DNA of 64,000 bases from Luscinia megarhynchos. Its lineage: Eukaryota > Chordata > Aves > Passeriformes > Turdidae. The notes under the pieces were generated by a model. The model did no database searches. It saw only the letters and a list, made by a program, of their open reading frames with translations, and was not told the DNA's origin. Within the stretch, counting starts at the first letter, position 1, and each line of letters opens with the position of its first letter. The DNA lies in NCBI GenBank assembly GCA_034336665.1, contig JAPFBE010000002.1, positions 18,144,906-18,208,905 on the forward strand, written 5' to 3'. Position numbers and translations under genes: made by a program. Shown here in pieces: positions 41,932 to 54,066 of this stretch.

Positions 41932-44900
41932 TGTGCAGGGACAGCCCACCAGCATCATGAAGAGACTGCTCCACACAGCTGTTCCCCTGTTTTAAAGCAG
42001 ACCCATCCATAGAGGCAGCTTTTTCCAGCCAAATGATGATAGCAGAGGAGCAGAAAGCTCGTCCAGATCAATCCAAGCGCACAAGACGGGTGCAAGAGAT
42101 CTTCCAGGCGCAGGAAAGGGGAGCCAGTGCAGCACTTTTTCTTCCCTCTGCTGCTCCCCACAAGGCAGGAAGCAGTGTGATGGCAGGAGAGGTGTGCCAG
42201 GGCAACTCTTGGCCCAGCCAGTCCTACACAGGCAAGTTTCAGGCAGCTGGCTCTCTGCAGCCAGTAATCCCAGCGGCAGGGTGCATCCCTGTGCTGAGCC
42301 ACAGCCAGATCCAGGGAGTGAAAAGGTGACAGCCAAGCCAACTTCACATACACCCTCAGAGCCTGCAGCTCAGACCCCGTGTCAAGATTAGGAAAGTATG
42401 CGCACACAGAGAGCACATGAGCTGCTGGAGTACTTTCATTTAACTCTTGCACACACCGTGAATTGAAGATGTTTGGCCACATTTCTGGCCACTTCTCTTC
42501 AAAACCAAGTCTTCTTAGGCTGCAAGAGCTGTGACAATTCATTGGGCTGAGCAATGCCTCCTGAAGAAGTTCAGAAGTTGGTGAGATGAGTTTGGAGCTG
42601 TAGCTCACATGGGTTAAAGATTCTGGCTGGTGTCACAAATACTTTTTCTGAAAGTTAAGGCAGGCCTCAATCCCGAAACACTTCTCCTAACTTTTGCCCA
42701 TGCCAGTATTTTGACTTTAAAGGAACAACCTGCTTAAGTAGAATTATATCTGTATTTAAAGTGTCTGCAGGATCAGTGCTTGGCTTGATCTAGACTTGCT
42801 GCTGACACACGCATGCACACACACCCCCACCCAGCAATTTCAAAAACTACCTTGTGAACTGTCAGGATAAGACAAAAAAAATAAGGATAAAGATGGTAAC
42901 CCTCACCAAGGCATGTTTAAAATTTACATGTGTCTATGTTTGAGGATGATTCACCAGGAAAAATAGAGATGCCTGAGGGCTAAGGCTGAAAGCACAAGAA
43001 ACGTCCCTAATACTCAAGTTTATCTGGGCAAAGGGGAGTCCCAAAACCAAACAGGTTTGTACACTATCAGCATCAGAAACACTGACAACTCTGGGAGTCA
43101 TGCTTTTAGTTTTATCTCTTCGAAAGAGTAAGAATTTAGGTACTGTAATGCAAAGAAACACTCCTTCAGCCACAAAAATAACTCAACTCCTTACTCCTCT
43201 GTACGGAGCACAAAAGCAGCCCACAGAAACACAAGTTTCCCTGGAACAAACCAGTCAAATTCATTCAAATCTTCCCGAAGCACAACAGGGCAGAACCCAT
43301 TCCTGTTCCCAGAGCTTATTACAGCAACATGACTAAACATGCTCAGCAGTCCAATGTGATAGGATGCATCCATTTGCTGATGCCAGAGGAAGATGCACGT
43401 CTCTTCTACATGGCACTGCTCTCACAGGCTGCTTTTCAGAAGATGTTTTGAAAAGCGACCTGCTGCGTACATTCTTAACAAGTCATAGTATCACCGGCTG
43501 TACAAGTGTTTGACCTCTACTTGCTATGCACTGTGGACAAAAATCTGACATCAGCTTATTCCATCCTTAGTAACACCAAACTGCTTCTGCAAAGCTGGCT
43601 GGAACAGACTACAACAACGCACCGATAAACTCCCAGACAGACCCCTGGAGTGCTGAAAGTGCAACTAGTTTAGTACACAAGCCCATGTGTTTTAAATTTG
43701 GGTTGGTTTAATCCAAGTAAGTAACCTGATTAAAATGGGAGTCTTCTCTGGAGGTCTAATTTCTAGATGTTTCCATTACTCCATATGCTTTTATGCTGTA
43801 TAAACATAATGAATGATACATACATCACTTTTGGGATGATTTAAGAATTCAGTTTAAAACTACAACGCAAGTAATTCAAGGCAACAGAATTAAACTACTT
43901 TGTGAATGGTTAACAGCCAGCAACTGCATTTCAGTCTTGGGAAGGTGACATACTGAGGGAGTGACATCTTTCTATTCCCAGTTTATTTTTCTAATTTCCG
44001 AATTTCAGAACCCTGACATTTGTTCCCTTTACATACAGACCTAAAGCAAAAAGGAGAGAGAAGGATGTGATTTGACTGATGGTTTAGAACACATGTGAAA
44101 GTTAGGAATGTATTTCCTTCTAAACCAAACAACCAGAGGCAGGGTCCCAAACATGTGCATATACTTGCACCTACACCACCTAGAAAATAAACCAATAAAT
44201 AACCTGTCCCCTCATGTGCAAAGCAGGCATTTATGAGAGCTGCCCAAATGCTGCTTCGCAACCAAAGCTGTCTATTTATAAGGAGACACCTCAGCAGGAG
44301 CAGTGCAGGTTCCCAGCATGCCTCTACCTTGGTATCTGGAAAGGATCCACTATGGGGTAAGAAGATAGTTATAATTAAACATTTATACTGAGGTAGTGCT
44401 GTGCAGGTCGGTTCCACAGTGTGTTAGGTGGCTTTTCAAAACTCAGTAATTGAATGCTGATCCCTGCCCCGAAGAGTTTACAGAGTAGGAAATCAAAGCA
44501 TAACACTTGGCATCTGTATACCAGGAATTAAACAAAGACCACCACCAGTTCATTTCCTGGGTCTTTGGACCAGGCAGCTCACATAAACATCCATTACCAG
44601 AATACTGGAAATTTTAAAATCAGCTGTCTGGGCTTTCCTAATCCACATCTGTGCAGCTCTGTTTGAATTAGTAGCTGGGACAGTAACTACAGCATACAAT
44701 TTGCACATGCTGCTGGCATCTTCTTGTCCAGTGTAGATTATTTTTGGCCCAAATACTTTTTAGCAATCATTTTGAAAAGACAGCAAGCACACAAACGGAA
44801 ACATTTACTGCAAGTCAGTCGATTGGGGCCATGCAAGCACCAGAGAGGCTGCCAATGCACGAGGTCGAAAGTCAGGCACCAGCAGATCCTTCTGTGCTGA

Positions 44901-47900
44901 ATCTCCAGGACAACCCCAGGGAGGCATCAGCACATCTCCAATGCAGTGCTAGCACACGTTGGCTCTGGGGCAGAGCACGGCCACGTGCAAGCCTGTGGCC
45001 TATGTGGCATTGCAAAGCCACTAACCCACATCTCTTTCCATGGAGACTCGGTTACGCAAGGGTGCAAATAAAAACTCTGGCCCCAAACACACAGGGGCCA
45101 TCTCTGTCCCAAATCCATCCTCGGGGAGAATTCTCTACATTCCCCTTCTCCTGCAGGGAAGGACAGGCCTGGGAAAGACAAGTCCTCCTCCGACTCACCA
45201 GACTGAATACACTCAAGAAAGTAAAAGAACAACCTCTAGGATTTAAAAGAAGGACATAGCAATGGCCACACGTGCAATGATGCCCAAAACCTGGATGGAA
45301 GAATTCGGTCAAAACAGACCATTATATCGCAAATTCCATTTGCTGTTTATCAAACAAGCTCCTAAAACAGATGCACTGACTGTAACTACACCTGTAGAAA
45401 TTTCAAACACCAAAAAGTACAAAGACACTATTAGTATTTCAGTTTTTAAAGTATCCTGGCATCTTTCATGCTGCATATACTTCACATAAAATCTTAGTCC
45501 AGAGAAACCTGAAAGAATTTTGCAGTTGACTCAAATGAAGATATGTTTTCCACTTTTACCTACTATTTACGTATCTATTGATTTTTTTAAACATGGAACA
45601 GCAACTGTAACGGGTCATGATCTGTGTTCACCTTATCTGCTTCATGGTTCTGTGAACACCTCAACTTTCGTTTGTTGGCTTCTGAGCATTTAAAATTAGT
45701 AACCTCACTAGGTATTTCTACCCTTTTTTTTTTTCCCTCTAGGGAAAAGGGAAGCATGGAAAATCCTCAGTCACTAGATTTAAAGAGCTTACTAGTTCCA
45801 AAAGCTTTGCAAGCAGAGATTGGGAACTGCTTGAAACTGCAGTTACTGAGGGCACAGAGTTTACAGAATCCACCAGATCCTTCCTGCAGAGTTTATAATC
45901 TGCATGGCTTCCTCCCAAGGTAACCAGCATCCACTCCGAGGTACAGATCATTTCCCTCACCCCTAGAAATTCACCCCTGCTTTGGCTGAACATGGTAGCC
46001 ACTGCATGCTCGGCAAAAAGGAGGAATGGAGACAGAGGATGGGGAATATTTCTCCCACAAAGTGTAGGCAATGCTGATATGAAAAAAACTTCTTCCCCTT
46101 TTGAACAAAATCAGTTTCCAACAATAAAGCAAGTTTACACCAGGGAGACAGGGGCACTGTGACCAGCTCTCTTTACCCTTTTACAACATGGGCAGTCAGG
46201 CTCCTGACAGTCCAGAGAGTGACAGGAAATCCTACCAAGCAGAAAAGCCACCTATCTGCTGTACAGGCTGGAAAGTTGTTCCAAGACTTCTTCCAGAAGC
46301 TGCCAATGATCACAGTCTTGAACCTTACTTGGAAATATAGTATGATGTACTTAGCAACACCTGCCTGGGCCATCTGATAAGGAAGAAAAACAAATGATAC
46401 CTGCAGTGGTTGGAAGAACAGAACAAAAGAAATATACTCAACAACTAAATGCAAGAAATTACATCTCTGTAGTGAAGCACTTCTTACTGCACTCATAGCG
46501 CTTCCTCTGGAAAATACAGTCAAACCTCACAAATGGAATGCCTTAGTAATCCAGCTACAGCTCTTCTACGGCATGTACTTCCACTTCCTGAAGCTTCAGT
46601 GTCTTGCTTAGAAAGCAAGCCTCCTTCTGCAGCCCTCCTTCCTCCCACCCAAAAGCATAAGGATGGACACACAGCCAAATATGTGAGTTGTGCTGCAAGT
46701 TATCCTGTTGAAGACCAATTCAGGATACCTTAAAGCTCTTTGGGGAGGATGGGATGAAGCAGGTGAACGCATGCACAAGATGCCACAGACATCCTATGTG
46801 TTTCCTCCATTCACTGGCAACTGCATCAACATCAGAAAAAGATGCACACTTGAATGAGGAACAGCACACAGGTATTCATGACCTAGCTGCTTCTTATGTT
46901 CTCAAAACACAAACAGCCATGAGATGTGATTAACTTAATTTAATGAAGAAAATACAGTTTGTGTAGCAAAAACAAGAACTTAAACTAGGCTCCTACCCAA
47001 AACTGTGAATAGTCCAAATTAACGAGTAAGTAGCGCTGTGTATTGGTGCAAAATCCAAAGCAGTTCTCCATTGTCCAAGCCCTAATGTTACCAGTGTGAT
47101 GGAGTCCAGTCTGAACACAGCAGTGGAATTTATTGCTGTGATGCAAGAGCTCTGAGCAAAGCACTCCCAGGTACTGATACACCTGAACACTGACATCACC
47201 TGCTGTATGAAACAGCACTAACAAGGGCTCCAGTTAAAGCCAGCTAATCACACACAATAAAAGCAAAGGCCAGCTACACTTCAACGTGAACATTTTGTTC
47301 CTCTCATCCTCAGACAGGAAGCACATACCTAAATTAACTAAAAAAAGTTTGTCAACGGCTGATCATCCTCCATTTTCAAAGGACAGATGATGCAAGCCCC
47401 CATTCCTAAAACACCTACGGGTACATTTGTGCTGTTTCAAGAAAGCACATGCTAACACCTGTTAAAGTATCTACCAAGAGATGCCAAGTGGAGAAGTTCT
47501 ACATGTATGAGAGGCTGGCAATTCCACTATTAATCACAAATTATCTTTCTCTTTTAGAACCAAATTAACAAGTCACATCAGCACAGAAAATTTCCAAGAT
47601 GCTTAATACGTTTTTTATCCAGAGTGACTTGGAAGTCTAAATTCCATTTTTCAAAGCTGACAGAAATTACACTGGGAAGTCACTTGGCCATTGTGTGCAA
47701 ACACCTTTCCCACACTTTTTCAGAGCCTTACACAAATAACATCCCTTGTGCAAATGGATCTTCAAAGAAATTTCAGACAGCAGTATGTGGGGATGTCTTC
47801 TTCAAAAGGAAAAGGATCTTTCAAAGCTCTCAGATTATATAAGTAAATAAGATTAAACAAAAAAACATTTTTATTCGGGAAAGCTAGATGCAGGAAAACG

Positions 47901-50866
47901 AATTTGAAAGTTGCATTCCACATGCTTCTACAGGAAGATCTGCAAAGGAGACAGGGAGGTCATCAAGGCCTGCCTGAAAGGCCTCCCTCTCTAATGGTCC
48001 TTGGAATACCTGTTTTAGCTCAGAAGCCTAACAATGCCCTGGGGGATTTTCACAGTTTTTCTTTTCCCTTGCTGTAACACCTCTGGGGATGACTGGGACT
48101 CTGCAGATGAATCCTGCTGTTGAAACAGCTGCCTCTCTCTACATCTTTAAAGAGGTATTCAGATTCCCTTAGCCTTACTTAGTTGAATCACTCTGAATAA
48201 ACAGTCACCACCCATCAACTATGTATTTTTGTAAAGCACCTAGTCAAAGGCAACCACCTTTATTGATTGCTAGGCTGGCCAACCTGAAGGCTGCAATATT
48301 AATAGGGAAAAAAAAAAAGAGCAGGATACACTTGAAGGCCTGTGTTGTTTCTAAAGGAAGCACAGGTCCAGGCATTGCTCAGTGACATCAGGACAATTTC
48401 TCTCTGACTGCAGGAGGCTGCTCTAACAGGTTTCATACCAGCACAGCCACAAGCCAAGTATCCCACTGACTCTCCTCTCTTTTGTCCAGGCCCTTTTCCT
48501 TGTTCTGACCCTTTTTCCACCACAACATGAACGAGCCACCCAACAGGAACTCAGAGAATATGCCCCAGCTGGCAATTATTTCTACTTTCAACATTTCATA
48601 ATACAGCATTAGCACAAGCTCTAAATAAGTTCTGTCACCCTGCTCCAAGAAAAATGCTGAAGGAAGGAGGGTGAGATGCTGTGGTACTGCTGTCTCAGAA
48701 GTTTGTATTCTTTTAAGTCACCGGCCCTCAAATGTTGCTATTCAAAACAGAGTGGTATAGGGTGAGGTGGAGAGAACACCTTCAGGTGGGAAAAACATCA
48801 CTGGCAGACATCAAAGATAAGCCATCATCAGATTTCTTGCACCAAAGAAGAACAAAGAGTCAATGCTCCTGAAATTCCTGTTCAGAAGTACCCCAGAACA
48901 GAGCCAGCACTTCCCACCTCAGCCAACCTCACCTATGTTCATTTGTAATCAAACACTGATAACCAAACCTGGCCTGGCAAAGCTCTGCAAGTTTTAAGCC
49001 CGTCCTGGCTCCACACAAATACCTTAACTTTTCACTGTATCACCAGAGAGTGACATTCCCAAAAATACCCAAGTCCTGCCTTTGAAATCGCTGCCTGTAA
49101 AGATTCTTCTAAATGTGCGTGGGGGGAGAGGGGGAAGCCACAGCTCCCACAGGTGCTGGTTTATGTAGGATATTAAAAAGAAAGCAACAAGCAAGCAAAC
49201 AAAATAAAACAATGCACACAGAGAAAGGATTCCTCATATGCCACCCCAGAGAAAATCTGCTTTGACTGCTGAACAACAACTAGTCAAGTCAAATCTCCCA
49301 CCCCAAAGCAAGAAAAAAGCTGTTGCAGTGTCTCAGAAGGCAATTCCTTCTCACCCTCAAAGTTTACATCTGCTCCTTAAGAGACTTTCCAGCAAAGCTG
49401 CAGGGTACCTGAGCACTCCATCCATGATAAAGCTGTTCTCAAAAGAACAGGAAGCAGTTTCTGGCCCTTTTCCAAGTTGTAGAATGCTGTTGAAAAGGCA
49501 TATTTTAAAGCTGTAACCCTATGACTGTCCATCTTGCTCACAGTCAGAAAGGAGGCAGAAGACAGAGAGCAACAAGCATTCTCACTACCTTCAGGAGAAC
49601 AAAAAGTAGCACTGCCCTCCTCCTCTACGGACAATTATCTCCCAAGAAAGAAGCTACCACATCAACAAGGCAGCGACTGGTCTAGTAACACGGTCCAATA
49701 ATACACTCATTTCAAAACAACCTTCATCGTGCTGAAAGAGGAAGACATGATTTCACATGTTTTAAGAGTGTACACCTAAAAGAGAGATTTCCAAACATAG
49801 GCATCATTCATCAAAAAGTTAAAAGGGGCTTTTTCCACACATGCATAGATTTCAGACTAACAGGATTTACTTGTTTTCTGCCTGTTCCTGGGGAACTTCT
49901 GCAGTTTCTTTTTTCCCAAGACTGTCCCTACAGGCTGCTATCCAACATACATCAGGTGCTCCTGGAGCAACAGATAACCCTGGAAGGACATTTGCAAAGG
50001 GCACAAATTGAGGGCCTGATGTTAGTAAAATTTAGGCATACTGGGAGAGGGAAGAATTACTCCTGTATGTAGGTAATTTGAACATTTGACACAGTACCCT
50101 GGGAAGCTTTACTTATGCATCTAAGTGGTTTTTTTCTGATGTCTTACTAGCAAAAGGTGTATTTTAAGTCAATTAAAAAATTACTGCAACTTAAAAAGTG
50201 AATCCTTTTCAAAAACACTCAGGTTAATTTTAGCATCCTTCTGTTTAGCTGCTTAGCAACACTTATCCTATGACCTTCTAAGCACCACCTACTTTTACAA
50301 GGGATAATGAATATAACCAAAGGGATTTATCTATATGTTTTTAATCTATACAGTGTAAGTGCATCACCAATTTTTATTTAAATGAGAAATCCAATCCCAC
50401 TGAGAGCAATTCAAACTATTTCTGTTTAAAAAGAAAGTTTCACAGACTGAAGTCAAGCTACTGTTATGACTGTAGTGTTACTTCAACATGGGCAAAGTGA
50501 TATCCTTAAGGAGTGAGGAAAGCACTACACAGGTCAATGTTTGTACACTTTGGGAAACACTGCACTTATCTCTGGTACCAAAAGAGATCACACATACTAC
50601 TGACAGGTAATGAAGAGCTTCAGTTTTCCCAGTTTTGAAGTTACTTCCCAATCCTCAGTCAAAAAGAAAAGCCATTTTGTCAGAGGGTCGCTGAATACTG
50701 TAAGGAGTTAAGAATAGGATCATAACCTGAGTGAGCTAACACAGAATAAGATGCTTCATTACACTGAAATCTGCAAGTGATGCTTCAAACACCCAGGTCC
50801 ATGTGGGGAAAAAAAAACCAACCAAAAACCCTAGAAAAACAGTCAACAACCTGCTATATAAGCCAA

Positions 50867-50880
50867 ATATATATATATAT
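50867..50880. repeat. (AT)7 microsatellite
   Basis: Seven uninterrupted AT units. Confidence 0.9.
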
Positions 50881-53383
50881 TCTTTAGCATTGTTAGTTCT
50901 CAAAAGCAATGTGTAAGAGTAGCTACATATATAGTCACTTTTGATGGGCAAACAATAATTTGACAACTAGAAGCTCTGAAATGAAAGTTTACTTAATTGC
51001 ACTTGAAGGATGATGTTTTTCCAACTACATGAATTCAGTTCCAAATACGGATGCCAGGAGGAGGAAGGTGAGGGAGCAAAAGAGGCCACACTCGGTCAGG
51101 AACAGCTGCCCTGCAGCATGAGAGGCTGGATGCGTCCCTGCCGGCAGGTGAGGGAGAGCCCTGGTACTCTGATTGATTGGATGATGGATTCATGCTGTTT
51201 CTGGGTTTCTAACAAACAAAAGGGCCTATTCTTTCGTGGATGTACCCAACTCCAGTTAAGGCTAATCGGCATTATGCAGGCACACCAAGCAAAGACTATA
51301 TACCCTTAAGTCTTCAAAGAGAAAATTAAAACCTAAAACAAATATGGCTGGCCTGACCCTGAGTCACTGCATCCCTTTCACGCACACTGACCCTGTGGAA
51401 AACAGGAACTGCGGTAACAAAACTCAGTGCTCGTGTCAAAACGACCGACCTCAACGAAAAAACTTCAGCCATCCTAACAGCTGTCTACTGTGCACTGGAG
51501 GGGTGACAACACGGCGTTATTTAGCAACTGCTCCTGTTGTTAACAAGCAATTTCTTTTCCAAGGCAAGGGGCTGGATGTTGGAATGGCAGAAAACATCCA
51601 CTGCACTCGCCGTCTCTCCTAGACCCCAAATCACACTGAACTAGATGTTTACTTTCTCAAATAAGTAAATACACTTGATCTTATCTCCAAGAGAAAACAG
51701 GCGAAAGAGGGAGTTGGGATTAAAACTGAATGGTTGGTATCCCCCCCGCGTTCCCTCCAGCGCTGAGCCCGGTGGCTCCCGGGCAGGATGCTGGCTCCTG
51801 GCGAGCAGGACCAGAGCATCAGCTGCGGGCCGGCCGGGGCGGCCGTGGGAGGGAGGGCGGCGGGGCAGGAGGCGCCCGGGCCTCCGCGGGGTGCGCAGCC
51901 CAGCAGAGCGGCCCGGGCCGGGAAATGTGCTGAGCCAGGAGAAGCGCTCTCCTCCTTCTGCGCAACCCCGCCAGGATGCCGAGCAGGCGAAGGCATCGCA
52001 ACCGAGAGGTGGAACGGGGAAAATTATTTAAAAACGAAAAAAAAGAAGAAAAAGCCCAAGCGTGCGTGCGGAGGGAGGCGGGGGAGAAGTGCAGGGAGAA
52101 GAAGCCAAAGGAAACTTATCTGCGACATGACAAAGTTCAATCCACCGCCCTCCCTCCTCTGGGGAAAAAAAAACAAAAAAAAAAAGTTGCAGCATCTCGG
52201 CCCCGCTCCCCGCCCGGCCCGGCTCGGCCCACGACCCCCGCGCCCCCTCACCCTGGGCGGATGGGCGGGGGGATGCCGAGCCCGAGCGGTACGAGCCGGG
52301 CAGGAGGAGCTGTTCGCATCCTCAGCGCGGCCCCCGCGGCGCCGCCGGGGGTGCCCGGCCCGTAGCAACGGCGATGGGGAGGGAGCGCAGTCGCCCAGAG
52401 ACGGGGCTCGGCCGGCTCCCATCCGCACCGGGCAGCGCCGGGGGCGGCAGCCGCGCCGCCCCGAACTTTGTTTTCACCTCAGACACCGCCACTGCGGGAC
52501 GGGGGTCACCTCTGCCACGCCGCTGCCCCCCCACGCCGAGATGGGGCTGAAGGGGGCGAGGGCCCGGACACCCCTCCTCAGCTTCGGATGCTGCCCGGCT
52601 CCTTCCTGTAGTGGTGACGCCGCCCAGGCGTCCCTGCCCGCCGCTGGCCCCGCCGCGTAGGGATGTGTTCCTGGCACCGCACAAAGGCAGCGGGACGGGG
52701 GGGCACCCACGGGGGGCAGCGCCCCCCGCCCTCCCCGGGCACCGCTCCCCCCGCCGCCGCCGCCGCGCAGGCCGGAGGGGAAAGGACACGCACGTCCCTA
52801 CCGGGACGGGGGGGAGGAAGGCGGGGGGGCGGGTGGAGAAAGTGGAGGAAAGGCGAAAAAAATCAAATAAAGTAAGGAAGAGGGGTAGAGAAGTGAGGGG
52901 AGAGGTACCAGGGTGCCGAGGAAAGGCAGGCGCGGCCGTCCGGCCCTGCCGGGGGAGCGGAAAGTCAGCGGAGAGATGCGCGGCGCAAGCCGGCTCTACC
53001 TGCGGAGAAGGGGCGCCTTCATCCCAACTTCCCAGCTCCAGCGCGGCCCTCCCAGCCGGGAACAGCGGGCAGCGGCCGCCGCGGGACCCGCCGCCACCGC
53101 CGGCAGCAAAATAAGCCCGAAGGAAAAGTTAAAAGGCAAGCTCGGGAGACGGGGGCGAGCCGGGCTAGAAGATGTTCCTTCCTCGCAGCCCCATCCAAAT
53201 TGTGGCGGTGGCTGGTTAAAAATAAACTTTGCAGCAGGAGGGGGGGGATGATCTGGCCGGATTCCTGAGCTCAGACGGTTTAATATGGATGAGCATCAGG
53301 TCCTGAAGGTAAAACGCCGCGGCTGGTGCCGCTGGTTGGTAGAAAGTCTGCAACAGGGAAGGGGAAAAAAAAACAGGAGCCGC

Positions 53384-53497
53384 GGAGGGAGGAGAGGAGA
53401 GGGAGGAGCGGGGGAAGGGAAGAGGGAGGCTGCACGAACTCATCATCATCTCCACCGCTGCCAGCCAAACTTTTTTCCTCCTTTTTTTTTTCTTTTA
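53384..53497. repeat. Polypurine tract followed by polypyrimidine tract
   Basis: The plus strand is almost pure G/A from 53384 to 53429 (one C), then after about 40 mixed bases almost pure C/T from 53470 to 53496. A further A/G tract lies at 53640-53668 and is roughly complementary to the pyrimidine tract. Such tracts can form triplex DNA. They lie in the first 400 bases of intron 1. Confidence 0.6.
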
Positions 53498-53740
53498 AAA
53501 GGAAACTTTTCCCCCCCTCTAACAAGCATTTCATTTTTAAATAAGTCGCACGACCAGCCGACACGCTGCAACGTCCTCACCCCCGCGCCTGCCCCCTCCC
53601 AGAAGTTTATTTTTCCTCATCTTTCTTTCTACCCCCCTTAAGAAAAAGAAAGAAGAGGAAAAAAAAAGCAATAGATCCCTGCGGAGTTAAGGCACGCTCC
53701 TGCTCTTTGTGAGGGAGCGCGGCGGCCGGGCAGCCCCGCG

Positions 53741-53749
53741 GTACTTACG
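53741..53749 (-). other. Splice donor ending the first coding exon
   Basis: The minus strand reads CGGC then GTAAGTAC, so the intron begins at 53748 with a full match to the GTAAGT consensus. The -1 exon base is C rather than the usual G, the only weak point. It leaves the frame in phase 1. No matching acceptor with a convincing second exon was found in the 53.7 kb to the left. Confidence 0.85.
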
Positions 53750-53788
53750 CCGGACTTTGCTGGGGCTGGGCTGCTTGCGCCGCGACAT
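53749..53788 (-). CDS. First coding exon of an MSRRKQ-class zinc-finger transcriptional repressor (partial)
   Basis: Read on the minus strand, this exon starts with ATG at 53788-53786 and encodes MSRRKQPSPSKVR plus one base (C) of codon 14, then meets a consensus GTAAGT donor. Read through, the frame stops after about 33 codons, so splicing is needed. MSRRKQ at the extreme N terminus is the known short motif by which SALL, FOG/ZFPM, BCL11 and related nuclear zinc-finger proteins bind RBBP4/7 and recruit the NuRD histone-deacetylase complex; the basic R3-R4-K5 and a proline at position 9 are its usual key residues, and all are present. V12 lies where FOG has Ile. The 13-codon, phase-1 layout resembles, from memory, the start exons of FOG and ZNF423/ZNF521. 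The start context has G at -3 but T at +4. The exon lies inside a CpG island. The PSPSKVR part does not match a member I know; ZNF821 (TNPNKVH) and FOG (SNPRQIK) are the nearest. The zinc fingers would be further left, outside the window. The exon and class are well supported; the exact gene is not. Confidence 0.85.
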
Positions 53789-53807
53789 GCCGGGAGGATG
53801 GGCCGCC

Positions 53808-53850
53808 GGGGGGGCGCGGGGGCGCGCCGGGGGGAGCGCGCACGGGAGGG
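53808..53850 (+). other. G-run cluster (potential G-quadruplex) beside the start codon
   Basis: On the plus strand, which is the template for the gene, there are runs of G7 (53808-53814), G5 (53818-53822), G6 (53829-53834) and two G3 (53844-53846, 53848-53850), with loops of 1 to 9 bases. It begins 20 bases upstream of the start codon. The RNA would be C-rich here. Similar G-run groups occur elsewhere in the island, near 52.68-52.72, 52.80-52.83 and 54.26-54.29 kb. Confidence 0.5.
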
Positions 53851-53880
53851 AGCCGCAAACTTGTTCCGGAAAAAGGAATC

Positions 53881-53889
53881 AAAATGGCG
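53881..53889 (+). promoter_or_regulatory. YY1-like motif in the presumed 5' UTR
   Basis: The sequence AAAATGGCG fits the YY1 core AAnATGGCG. It lies about 95 bases upstream of the start codon. YY1 sites often lie just downstream of the start site in TATA-less CpG island promoters, which would put transcription initiation somewhat to the right of 53.9 kb. It is a single short motif and could be chance. Confidence 0.35.
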
Positions 53890-54002
53890 TTTCTGTGGAT
53901 GTGCAAAGTTCATCAACTCCGCTCTAACTTCCCGTCCTCCGCGCCTCCCTGGAGGGGAGAGATGGGCACGGTTAGGGACCCCGCCGCGCCGCGCTCCGCG
54001 GG

Positions 54003-54066
54003 CGCCCCCGCCCCCTGCCCGCCCCCGCGCTGCCCCGCGCACCCTGATAAGGAGACACATCACGTG
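54003..54066. promoter_or_regulatory. Proximal promoter cluster: Sp/KLF boxes, GATA motif and CACGTG E-box
   Basis: A run of CCGCCC/CCCGCC-like boxes (54003-54040) is followed by GATAAG (54046-54051) and, exactly nine bases later, CACGTG (54061-54066). It lies about 220-290 bases upstream of the start codon on the minus strand. GATA and E-box pairs about nine bases apart are typical of blood-cell enhancers bound by GATA1/TAL1, but the half-site orientation here (GATA facing the E-box on the plus strand) is not the classical one, and CACGTG is more a USF/MYC/TFE-type E-box. Function is inferred from motifs only. Confidence 0.45.

Larger units (their letters stand above)
33311..51729. other. 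Presumed intron 1, proximal half: no gene seen
   Basis: About 18.4 kb has no supported exon. The longest open frame (minus strand, 217 codons, 41955-42608) has no recognisable domain and lies in a locally GC-richer patch (40.8-42.4 kb). Short tandem repeats lie at 41120-41160 and 41887-41931 and an AT dinucleotide run at 50867-50880. The plus strand tends to A and C over T and G. Confidence 0.5.

Noticed and set aside
41955..42608. Minus-strand open frame of 217 codons
   Set aside because: Mixed composition but no recognisable motif, no splice or start context support, and an overlapping plus-strand frame; chance is likelier.
51788..52660. Plus-strand open frame of 290 codons in the CpG island
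   Set aside because: Pro/Arg/Ala/Gly-rich with runs of Lys from an A-rich tract; typical of an untranslated CpG island, overlapped by other open frames.
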